Source of the DNA: Laguncularia racemosa
Taxonomy: Eukaryota; Streptophyta; Magnoliopsida; Myrtales; Combretaceae
DNA: 64,000 bases
Direction of reading: 5' to 3'
Assembly: GCA_037954665.1 (NCBI GenBank)
Contig: JBBMOL010000246.1
Coordinates: forward strand, 806,001 to 870,000
The translations under genes were made by a program, and so were the position numbers. The notes below the pieces were generated by a model. That model did no database searches. It was not told the origin of the DNA and worked only from the letters and a program-made list of their open reading frames with translations. Below are positions 1 through 11,600 of the stretch, in pieces; the first letter of the stretch is position 1; every line of letters begins with the position of its first letter.

Positions 1-3000
1 AGACCAAGACCAACAAGTAATACCACTCTATATCAAATAAAATATGATCAAATTCCTTGAAGATTCATTTTAACACTTACTTAAATGATTCTTAGCCCAC
101 AATTCTATTCAATGATCACTATGTCCATTTCAAGATTGAGGTTTGAAACCATCAATGTGATTACTTCTAGTTTTCCTGTAAGCTGGGTCTATTACATTTT
201 TCATAACTTAAAACACAACTAATACATTAGCACATCCGTTAGAAGATTAAGAGTAATTTTGTCATGATCAAATAATAATGGAACAAAATATGTCACAGTT
301 GCAAGAGAAAATCAAGGCTAGACCTAAGATGTTGTGGCATGGCTGTACATTTCCATAATGCAAATGTGCGTAGGGTTTCGCTATTTTACGAGTAGAGTTG
401 TAAAGGATTGTATTAAGACGGTATAGTGTTGAGCTTAAATTTATAACTCGCTCATTTCATTGTATGGAATAAGAAGGAAATGTAATAGAGTTGTACTGAT
501 TATTGTATTATTTAATTGATGTTAAAAATAAATAAATAGAGAATTAGTTAGTAAAAAAAATAAAATATTTATTATATCTTTAGTAATAACGAATATTTAT
601 TTCACTAGATAATAAATATAATGATAATAATGTTTTCAATGCATGGATATTTATGAGAAGACAATAAAAAAAACCCATGAAATAGCAATTTACGACAATA
701 AACGTATGAATTGCTATTCATTATTTTTTGTAGTAATTGCTATTATGATATTGTAAAATATAAGTAAACACTGTAATAGCAAATTATATTGAAAGAGGAA
801 AGAATGAAATAACTATTTTTCTTGGCTTGGACCGAGTGAGGGTTGAAGGAGACCCTAGCCCACTTGGACTAGGGAAAAAATTATTTAGTTAAATTTATTT
901 TAAAATTAAAATATATATATTTTAAGTGTGAATTTTATCATAAAATTTAGTATAACTTAATGGTTAGATTTTTCTTTTATATATATATATATATATACTC
1001 AAGGTCATGAGTTTGATTCCCATAAGAGACATTTTTGCCTTTTTAAGTTGCATTTTTTGTTTGTCTTCTAATAAATTATTTTTATTTTGCTATAACATAT
1101 AAAATTGAATTTCATTAATAAAAATAGGTAATAGTTAACTAAATAAATTCTTAATAGACACCATTTATTTATTAGTAACTTTACAATATACAATAATTAT
1201 ATTCAATACTATAAGTATTTCAATCATATTATATAAAATAATAGTAAATAATATTAGTTTATATTACTTAAAATACTAACATTTTTTTTCACTATTAATA
1301 TTATGAAAAGAAATGAGTGTCATTTTTAATTAATTGCCTAATCACTTATATTAAAAAAACATATGCGTATATATATTTTTTACGATATTAATAATGAAAT
1401 AATATTGCAAAGTCAGTATAAAAAACTATTAAATGCTATATCATTTTTATAACCTTTTTAAAAATTTTATTCTTTTAATTTTTTACAAAGTATGTCAAGT
1501 ATTCGTAATCGATATATAAAAAAGTTTAAATTTACTTTTTAATTCAATATTAGATTATATTGATAGTATATTTATTTCTATATATATAAGATACATTATT
1601 ATAATTATAATGATAAGTAAATATTTTTCTATAAATAATTTTAATATTGATTTAATACTTTATATTTGACCGTTCAATGATATGATTTTGCGTTTGTCTC
1701 TGTATTCCTCCAAAAATGTAGTTATGCTTGATTTAAAATTTCACAATATGAGCTTAGCAGGGAATTGATCAAGCTTGTAATTTTGAGTTTGAACTCAACT
1801 CTTGATACTCGACAACTTGGAGCTCAACTCGATTAAACTGATTTCAATTAGATTATCTTAAAAATATATATTATTATTATTTTATTTAAAATAATACCGA
1901 CATATAAATTTAATTCAAACTTAACTAATATTTATACTCAAAGCTCAAATTAGGCTTAAGCTTTGGTCAAATGTTATAACCCAAGTGCAAGATTGCCCAA
2001 CTTGAAAAACTAATTTGAAAATAGGAAAATTCTTTAAATTCAAGTACCATGGTTATTTCATGTAAGTAGCCATTTCTCAAGAAGCACTCCCTTAAATTGC
2101 TCTTTTTCCGAGTCATCCCTTCCACAAAATTGGTTCTCCAAGAGAATTCCAAATGTTATAACTAAATTTGTCTAACTAAAAAAAGATTAATTTGATAAGT
2201 AAGAGAACCCGTTAGATTTAGGTATCACATTAATTCATATTCCTATTCTATGTGAGATTGTAACATTGATTCAAATATTATAAAACTTAAACTCGATTGA
2301 ACGAATTGCTTAAAAGTATATTGTACTCAAGCTCAAATTTGACAATTTGAGTCTAATTTGCGAATAGAATTGCCTCGTTAATATCCACGACTAAGAAGGA
2401 CTAAACTTAGCTTTTGTAAAGGATGGGGGTAACAATGATTCGGAGAGATGGCGTCTACTTAAATGGCCAGAAATCTTTATGTACTAACCAATGTATGACA
2501 AATTAGAACACTGTCTCCATCCTACAAGACATTCAAGAGCTGTAAAAACAATTCATCCGATTTAGCGAGTGATTGCTAAACATGCAAAGTGAAAGTACTA
2601 TCCTCGAGATTAAGATGTCAATCCTTATTTTTTTTCTAATCAACTTTATTATAAAAGAGTATTATTTCAGATTCGTGTTTTAACCGTTGTACTCATCCTG
2701 TTGATTGGTTGATATAATCCATACATTTTGGCTAAGAGATTGAGAATCGATTCCTGTAGAAGAAACTGACCTTGATGTGATTCTAGGTACCCATTTTCCG
2801 ATCGAGATCCACCACTTATTACAATGATATGATATAAAGGATTTTTTAATATTAGAAACACCAGAAAAAAAAAAAAAAGTTCGATCGTGAAAGGACCTAA
2901 AATAATTGAAATGACCCTCAAGAGTTTGTATCAATTTAATAGCCATCTTTATAGCTAAGACATAGATTAGATGGTTGACAAGATCACGAAATCTACATTA

Positions 3001-3259
3001 AAGACATCCAATTAAGATAACCATTCACCATTGTTTGGTGATATCTTATATAAAGGAAATGAATGGAAAGAGAAAAAAAAGAAGAAGACTAAAAATAAGA
3101 AAAAAATTTATAATTTCCACTTTGTGCTTAGAAATATAGAAGGAAAAGAATGAAGATAGAAAAAAAAAGTGCTTTAATTTTCTTAATTTGGTTGGTTTTA
3201 ATAAAAGAAAGTAAAAAGAATGGAGTTATTATGTGATAAAATTACTCTTATTTTATTTT
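1..3259. other. AT-rich intergenic DNA, no gene recognised
   Basis: The stretch is strongly AT-rich, with many A/T homopolymers and short AT microsatellites (for example around 980-1000). The only open frames are short, lack recognisable domains and have no supporting splice signals. One possible tRNA-derived SINE-like patch is listed separately. I see no promoter or gene here that I can defend. Confidence 0.6.
945..1060 (+). repeat. possible tRNA-derived SINE-like fragment
   Basis: A sequence resembling a pol III A box (TAACTTAATGGTTAG, around 954-966) is followed about 40 bp later by one resembling a B box (GGTCATGAGTTTGATTCC, around 1003-1020), with an AT microsatellite between them. This arrangement is common in tRNA-derived plant SINEs. 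No tail, target duplication or second copy was confirmed, so the call rests on the two boxes alone. Confidence 0.3.
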
Positions 3260-3896
3260 GATAAAATTCATTATAGAGGATAATTTTGTAATTATATTCT
3301 CATATCCATCTATTTTCATTCATTTATCTTTAAAATTGGAAAGAAGAGTAAACACTTTTCATTTCTATCAATTTCAACTCTTTACTTAATTTACCAAATT
3401 AAGCACAACATTTCCTTTTGCTTCTATTAATTTTTTATTATTCCTACTCATTTATTTTGTTCCAAAAATACCCGCATATGGGGAAAAAAATTCATTAAAT
3501 ATTACATACCACTCATTACATATACATAATATATAAATACTAATAATTTTTTTTTATATACATGAATAGTTTTTAAGATAACTATCATTAGTATTTTATT
3601 TACTTGACTGTAATGCTCAATTAATTTTTTTTCCCTCAACCCCTAATTAAGCTCGCGATCCTTCTTTTACAAGACAGAATGCGGGTATTTTTGGATCGAA
3701 ATAAATGAGTAGGAATAATAAGAAATTAATAGAAGCAAAAGGAAATGTTGTGCTTAATTTGGTAAATTAAGTAAAGAATTGAAATTGATAAAAATGAAAA
3801 GTGTTTACTCTTCTTTCCAATTTTAAAGATAAATGAATGAAAATAGATGGACATGAGAATACAATTATAAAATTATCCTTTATAATGAATTTTATC
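3260..3896. mobile_element. MITE/foldback-like element with 218-bp inverted arms
   Basis: Bases 3260-3477 reappear as a near-perfect reverse complement at 3679-3896, around a 201-bp unrelated loop. The outer ends read GATAAAATTCAT and its complement; the inner ends read CCCGCAT / ATGCGGG. There is no coding capacity. Such long paired arms around a short spacer fit a non-autonomous inverted-repeat transposon (foldback or MITE type). No clear target-site duplication was found, so the superfamily is undetermined. If transcribed, it would form a long hairpin RNA. Confidence 0.75.
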
Positions 3897-6800
3897 GAAT
3901 CTCTTTACCTTAAAGAAAAACATGTAACGTAGTATAGAAACGTTTTTCTTTGTCCACACATGTATAATATGGATATATTTTATACTTACCGATACTGTAT
4001 ATTTTATACTATATATAACGTTTTGTGATTGAGCTCGAACTGTAATCATATTATTTACCTCCATTTAATTAATTTTATCAAAACCTTATACCGGAGAAAA
4101 TGTTAAATAATAAACAAAAAGCTGATTTAGACTTTTAATCGCCTAGAATTAAACTATACATATAGTATCATTGTATATCTATTTTATGTTGAATTATTTG
4201 CCATGAGAAGAAATAGAAAAGAAAGCTTGCCTCTGTTAATAATTAAACTATAATGGTCTTGATTACTTTATACAAATTAAACTTCCTTTTAGTTTCACAC
4301 TTCCGTACATAACCAGATGAAATTAATCATGAACAAAGATGTTGTACTAAACCAAAAAAAAAAAAAGACAAACCTATTCTCGTATTGGGTTTCACATAAA
4401 AAATCTAATACAATGATACTTTAATATATTTTATTGCTTTCCACTTCTAGCGGCAAAATAGAAATAAAAATTTATCGTTGATGTGTGTAAAAATCAATAA
4501 AATTAATATTATAAATTTTTATAATGTATGTATAAAAATAAATAATAAAGTTAAATCTCTTCTTTGTTGATTTTTTCTTTAACATTTTTCGGTTTTTTTA
4601 GTTACATTTTTGTTTGTATGAAAAAAAGATAAAGAAATACTTTTTTCACCAACTGAGAAAGAGACTTCGACAAGATGATTTATTACAATAATTTCAGGTA
4701 ATGCAAACAAATTGATTAGGTAGTTCTAAACTAATAAATTTAAGATGTTTTCAAAGACAATTGAAACTGGTTCACTTTCCACAAACTGGGGAACTTTTGG
4801 CCTATTTTACTCCAACTATCGGTTTCAATTCCAATTTCATTGAACCAGCATAAAAGTCAAGATACAAAACCCTAAAATGACTGATCCGGTTCAATCGATT
4901 TTATAAATTATCGATTAAAAACTGTTGAACCGATTCTTTAGATTTGATTCCAAACCGGCGCATAGACGAACCTACATCTACCACATTTCCCATTATATTT
5001 GGTTTACATTACGTTAAAAGTCAGCCGACATCATTGAAATGTAGAGCAAATTTTATCAGCTATTACTGCAATCGAACGCCCCTTTTATATTTTAAAGGCT
5101 ACATGTCAAACAAGAATATTATAAGGGAAGGATATATTCTCGATTAAACAAAAAGAATATATGCTTTTTAGAAATCGTGGGGTACTTCTTAAGAACACGT
5201 GTCAGACCAAGAAACGAAGAATATGTTTCGTCGAAAGAAAACTTAAGATAAAAATATTATTGGGTATCATATTCTTCTTCTTTTTTTTTGGATTTGTCAA
5301 TTGTCATTGTGTAGCTGCAGATGATTTCACTACGGCCATGGAACTTCCTAGAAATCATTGGTTTTACTTTCATTGAAGTATATTGTAATACAAGCACATA
5401 TAGTAAAATAGGATGTTTAAGTCTATTACTCAATCACCTCGACATTAGCATCCATTAGTTCATTGTGTTTTCAATGACACAATTACCAAGCTCGATAGTA
5501 CTTGTGCTCGACGTCAAGCAACCTACATTGCCAAAGGTGAATTATTTGATCCGGTAAGAGCAAAATAAAAAATAATAAGGTTCAACAATGAGGAAAATAA
5601 ACTGGTTATTTTCAAAGAGTTTGATTCCAATGAATAAAGGTCCATAAATCTAAATTTCTGTTGTTATCTCGACATAAGAGTTTGATGAGAATATAAGAGT
5701 GTAATGATATGGGGTGATGATTAAGGATATGTTTAGTTGCTTTTTTTTTTTTTTTTTTGTAGTTTGGTATTTATTTAGTGTATATTTGAATATGAGTATT
5801 TAGCTCAAAATAAATAAAAAAAATAAAAATTACATATATATCTTATTAAAAAAATGAATTTCTATGACATAAATATTTAGACAATTATCCAAATAATCAA
5901 TTTCAAATACACGTAGACCAGATACATAAATAGTATAGATAAAATACAAAAAATCTAAATATAATCTAAAAATATGATTGAAAAGCTTATAATAAGAGTC
6001 AAGGTACTTATAGCCTTATAGTATAAACATTGGTCTTTTAGTGAAATAGACAAGATTTGAATGATTACTTTTTTTTGTTGTAATTATATATTTGCAATAA
6101 GAGGGGAATTTTATGGTTTAGCCACTTCTCCCAATTAAGGCAAAATATAGTAAAATAAGCCAAGTTAATAGTAAAAAAGTGATAATTGATAACTTTTAAA
6201 AGCTATCGATAGTTTTTTTTTTTTTAAATAGTAAATCATTAGTAAAATACTCCTAATCTTAATAAACTATAACAGTTAATAGTAAAATGTGTTATACTAT
6301 CTAGTTATTTTCAAGTGACTAAATAATAATTTTTTTCGAGATAAAAATAGATTTTCCGTCTCATTAATTATATGGATTTCAAGCAATTAAAAATCCTTTA
6401 AGTTGCACTTTTGTTATCATCAATATTCGCTAGATTCTCACCATTAAAAAACTAAGACAATAAAAAAGATGTCTATTTTTATACCATCAAAAATTTCGAA
6501 AGCAAAAAGACAGAATAAAACAAATTTGCAAATCAATTAAAAATACACATCAAATACGAAATAAAATGTACAAATTAAAAAGAGAAAAAAAAAAACAAAA
6601 AGTGAAACTTCGTGGTCTTTATCACAATATTCGTCAGCTTTTATTTAATTTTTTTTTTGTCATATGATATAAAGTGAGAGCAGGAAAGAAAAAACATAAG
6701 AAGGGTCAAAGGGCAAAGCCAAGAGACTTACTTGTCAAATAGTGAGGCGTTCGTTGGGTTCACGCAAAATACAACAGACTTGCTTGGCATTATACCCGAA

Positions 6801-8400
6801 TAATTCCCCCCCAAGTTCCCGCTACTGCTATTGCTATTGCTCAAAAAAGTCCCATTACTTTAATAGATTCCAACCTCGCGAGCCTGGACCCTCCTCTACG
6901 CTCCCCCCTTCTTTGGGGTTGGAAAAAGTTTCATACTCAAAAAGCAAGTTTTATAATCTTTAAGATTATAATGTCGATTAGATCTATTTAATTCTTGTCT
7001 TTATACATATTTTGGTTCACTCAAGCAATCAAGCTTTGGTTTTGAGGTTTTTTGTTTTTTATGGATAGATTTGAAATTATTTTAACTCAAACAACCATGA
7101 ACGTTAATGTCATATAAGACATTTATTTCTTATTACATTCGATTTTCTCGATCTTATATTAATTTTGATTTATTAAATTTAAATATTAATTTTTTTCTTA
7201 AGTATTTATATAAATTTACACTCAAGTGTTGCCACCTCATTCCGATGCAAAATTTCTCGTGAAAAAGACACAAGCAGTGGCTGGTATGGAATTGGATTGC
7301 GCTAGGAATCCAGGATGATGAAAGTAAATTCTAGAACTGGGAATATTCCTTGGAAGCAATAATGGTTTTCACACTACCAGCTCGTGCTCTTTATGCTCAA
7401 ACTCGAGTCGGTTCTGGTCTAGCTAAACCTAACGGTTTAATAATAATTAATCTAATCATTTTAGACTTTTACAAACAAATGATCCATATTTATTATTATT
7501 ATTATTTGATAAAAACATGACCTATGTTTTGTGCATCAACTTCTAATAATATGATATTTTAAAAAATATATTTTAAATAATTTAATAAAAATAAAATAAA
7601 TTGCAGAATATTAAAAAAAAGAAGAAAAAACATAGAAATTAAAAAAAAAAAAAAAAAACCCACTACCATTGGAATTAATGAGCCATGTTGGCCACCCCCG
7701 GCCCATTCAAGGTGGGTCACATGACAAAACTGAGGTGATAGACCCCAGAATTGGAAAAATGAAAAAAAAATTGAAAATGAACTTAATAAGTAGTGACTTG
7801 ATTACAACTAAATCGAGTTTATTTTATTTTTTTTTTTAATTTTGTAATTTTGAGATGGTAAGCAACTATTTAATAAACCCTTTTAAAATATTAATCTTTG
7901 GTCATCGTGAGTTGATTGTATTATCTACTTGTAGTGGCAGCCACCATTTACCATTCTATTGCAACCACTGCTAATTACCCAAAGACCTGAAGGTGGCCAA
8001 GACTTCTAGTGTCCGTGCATTTTTTTTCCCTCCAAATTTCGCACTTTTTTTTTTAAAAGTATTTTTTAATTAAATTATTTTAAATATATATTTATTAATA
8101 TTATTTTATTAAACTAATTATTATAAATCAATCAAAAACTAATAAATTAACAAATAATTATAAAATGAAAATTATATTTTTACCTAGAAAGAAACATAGT
8201 TTATTTATTTGAAATATATATATATATATAATTATATTTTTATAATTTTCCCTAATAAAGAATATTATTAGATATTCTAAAGCAGATTATTGAGACTTTT
8301 TTTTTTTCGGTGAAAGAGAATTTCTTTTTTACACAATGAGAATTTTTTTTTTGGGGGGCGATTTTATGTATCTTTTACTGTTTTAAAATTATACTTTTTT
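3897..8400. other. Intergenic region upstream of SPS
   Basis: AT-rich, with poly-A and poly-T runs (for example 5740-5760 and 7637-7660) and an AT microsatellite near 8216-8230. Open frames at 4944-5147, 5161-5376 and 6742-6963 show no family resemblance and no exon-like boundaries, so they are not called as genes. 6720-6960 is locally richer in GC and could be a relic of something transcribed, but I cannot identify it. The distal SPS promoter should lie in the last 1-2 kb. Confidence 0.5.
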
Positions 8401-8430
8401 TTTAGACTAGAATCTGACACAGTAGACAAA

Positions 8431-8637
8431 ATGCCCTCTCTCTCTCACCTCTCTACTTCCCGACCCGTCCTCCTCCTCCCTTCCCTTTCCCATACAGTGT
8501 CCTTATCAGCAGAATATTAACCATGACAAACACACACGCCATAACTGAAAACAAAGCCAACTGATCTCTCCATCTCTCTCTCTCTCTGTGTGTGTGTGTT
8601 TCTCTCGCACTCTCCTTGTCGTTCTCTCTCTTTCGTA
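8431..8637 (+). promoter_or_regulatory. SPS 5' leader with CT tracts and two uORFs
   Basis: The 200 bp before the SPS start are pyrimidine-rich (CTCTCT runs at 8435-8475 and 8565-8590, then a short GT run), as is typical of plant leaders and Y-patches. Two upstream reading frames precede the main start. One is 29 codons (ATG at 8431, TAA ending 8520). The other is 13 codons (ATG at 8523, TGA ending 8564). Both end before the main ATG at 8638. The transcription start was not determined; if it lies below 8431, only the second uORF is in the mRNA. An effect on translation is inference. Confidence 0.45.
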
Positions 8638-11600
8638 ATGGCGGGAAACGACTGGATAAACAGCTACCTGGAGGCGATTCTGGACGTCGGACCTCAACTC
8701 GACGATAAGGACAAGAAATCGTCGCTTTTGTTAAGAGAGAGAGGAAGGTTTAGTCCGACTCGTTACTTCGTCGAAGAAGTCATCACTGGATTCGATGAGA
8801 CCGATCTCTATCGCTCCTGGGTTAAGGTACGATATACACTTTAATACGTATATGTATCTGTATATGCATCGGTTTGATGGATTGTACTGTGGTTAGGCTC
8901 AAGCAACGAGGAGTCCGCAAGAGAGGAATACGAGATTGGAGAATATGTGTTGGAGGATTTGGAATTTGGCTCGTCAAAAGAAGCAGGTTTATTTATTTAT
9001 TTATTTCAATCTTGATTTTTGATTCAAATAGTTTTTTTGTAGTCTGATTTGGTAAGGTTGCTGGAAATGGAGATTCACTGGTAAATTGAGTGTTGTGATT
9101 GAGAATATCTGAGGTGATTTTGATGTTGTACGAAGTGAATTTGTGACTTTTTTTTTTTTTAAGATTTTAGAAGAAAAGATTTTGAATTGTGCGTGTTTGT
9201 TCTGCAGAAAGTGTTTTCGGCGCTGCATTTTTCAGGTCTAGGGACAAGATTCTAAAGATGATGAAAATGATCTCCTTTTGGAAAAGAAAAATGGAAACAG
9301 ATTTTCAGTCTTTGGAAAATGTTTTACGGAAGATGATGCAAAGGAATTGGTTTTCTAAAAAAATGAAAAGTGTTTTCCTTAATTATTGCAAAGTTTCAAT
9401 CCGGAAGTCACCTCCTGTCATTTCAGGAAAAAGAATGCAGGAAATATTTTTTTTGTGAATCGAATGCAGCGCGCGTGAAAATATTGCTCAAAACTTCACA
9501 AATATTTTTTCACTACCGATATGTGAATCGTTATGGGTCGTGATTTGTGGGTTTTATAAGAAAGAATTTTAAATCGGTTGGCAGAATTCAGTGGTGAATT
9601 TGACATTTATGTTATTGGCGATTCATATGATTATCACACTGCTTCTGTTGAAATTGCTAAAAGTTCAGTGGAAACCTGCATTTTTGTTTTGACCATCTCA
9701 GTGGAGTGAAAGAAATTATGGGATTTTTGCGGTTCCATTTTTTCCCCATTCTGTTTGTCTACAATAGAAATATAATCCTTGTTTTTACTGATATACTTTA
9801 TCCATTGGATAAGTCTGGTGCATGTGCTAGGTGCTTCTTGAAGTTTTGATTCCTTAACATTTGGAAAGGACAATTGATTTTCTGTGTGCTGCAGACCAAC
9901 CTACCATAAAATAAAAGCTTCTCTTATTGAACAACCTGACCTGGAGAAAGAAAACTTTTGTTGAATAACTTACCTGAAACAAATAGAAATTTTCTTGTTG
10001 AATAGCTTACAAAGAAGAAAAGCAATTTTTTTTTTTTTGATGAATAATTTCTTTCACTTTGCCTATTATACCTCTAGCTTGAAGGCGAGATAGCCCAAAG
10101 AAATGCCAAACGTCGGATGGAACGTGAAAGAGGTCGCAGAGAAGCAACTGCTGATATGTCCGAGGACTTGTCTGAGGGAGAAAAGGGAGATGCAGGAGGT
10201 GATGTATCAGCTCATGGCGACAGTGTTAGAGGCAGATTGCCTCGAATCAGTTCTGTTGATGCAATGGAGACCTTTATTAATCAGCAAAAGGGGAAAAAGC
10301 TCTACATTGTACTGATAAGGCATGAGCTAATCTTTGCCACTGTTACATTAGTCTGATACTGAAAAGGAGTATGAAACAAGATATTACTCTATGCATTAGA
10401 CGACTCCACAACATTGCTCACCTCAGGGAAGTTGATGGAAGTGGAAGATGCGGTCAAAATTTTCATTTGAGTCGATTATCCTGATATAAACCTGGGGAAA
10501 CAACCTATTAAGTTGTGTTAATTGATTTGTTCCTTTCTGTAGCATCTAGATCATCCTGCCTAGGCTTCCTGACAATCTTTAATTCTTTTAAGTACTCTCT
10601 CCATGCAGCATTCATGGACTAATACGGGGTGAAAATATGGAGCTTGGTCGTGATTCAGATACTGGTGGTCAGGTAAATTTCAGCAGCATATGTTCCTCTT
10701 ATGTGCCATTATTATGCTATTAATTTTCTTAGTTTACATTGCCTTCTTGAAGCTTGCATTCGAGTTTATATGTAAATTTGCTTGTCATCTTTGTCATTGT
10801 TGCAGGACATTCTGTTTGTCTGTGTTAGTAATGGTTGCCTGTTCATTTCAGGTCAAATATGTTGTGGAACTTGCAAGGGCATTGGGTTCAATGCCAGGGG
10901 TCTATAGGGTTGATTTGTTGACAAGGCAAGTATCAGCACCAGATGTTGATTGGAGCTATGGTGAACCCACTGAGATGTTGGCTCCAAGAAACTCAGAAAA
11001 TCTGACAGATGAAATGGGAGAGAGCAGTGGTGCCTATATAGTCCGAATTCCATTTGGTCCCAGGAATAAATACATTCCAAAAGAACTTCTGTGGCCTCAT
11101 ATACCTGAATTTGTTGACGGGGCACTGAACCACATCATACAGATGTCTAAAGTCCTGGGAGAGCAAATTGGCAGTGGTCAATCTGTTTGGCCTGTTGCAA
11201 TCCATGGTCACTATGCTGATGCAGGTGATTCTGCTGCTCTTATATCTGGGGCTTTAAATGTACCAATGATATTTACAGGCCACTCACTTGGTCGAGATAA
11301 GTTAGAGCAACTCCTAAAGCAAGGCCGATTATCTAGAGATGAAATAAACACTACTTACAAGATAATACGTCGAATAGAGGGAGAAGAATTAGTACTGGAT
11401 GCATCTGAGATAGTTATAACAAGCACTAAACAGGAAATAGATGATCAATGGCGCTTGTATGATGGGTTTGATCCCATTCTGGAGAGGAAGCTGAGAGCAA
11501 GGATAAAGCGCAATGTGAGCTGTTATGGAAGATTCATGCCTCGTATGGTTGTAAGTATTTGGCATACCTCCATGTTCTACTCAATTTATCATTTTGGTTC

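Noticed and set aside
1003..1035. Possible tRNA gene because of a B-box-like motif
   Set aside because: No cloverleaf can be drawn and no paired acceptor stem is present; at best it is a SINE-like relic.
5161..5376. 71-aa frame with a hydrophobic segment resembling a signal peptide
   Set aside because: The hydrophobic run comes from poly-T, there is no family resemblance, and the surroundings are intergenic in character.
10853..11211. Minus-strand open frames across SPS exon 5
   Set aside because: They are antisense shadows of a strongly conserved SPS exon; no splice or family support exists on that strand.
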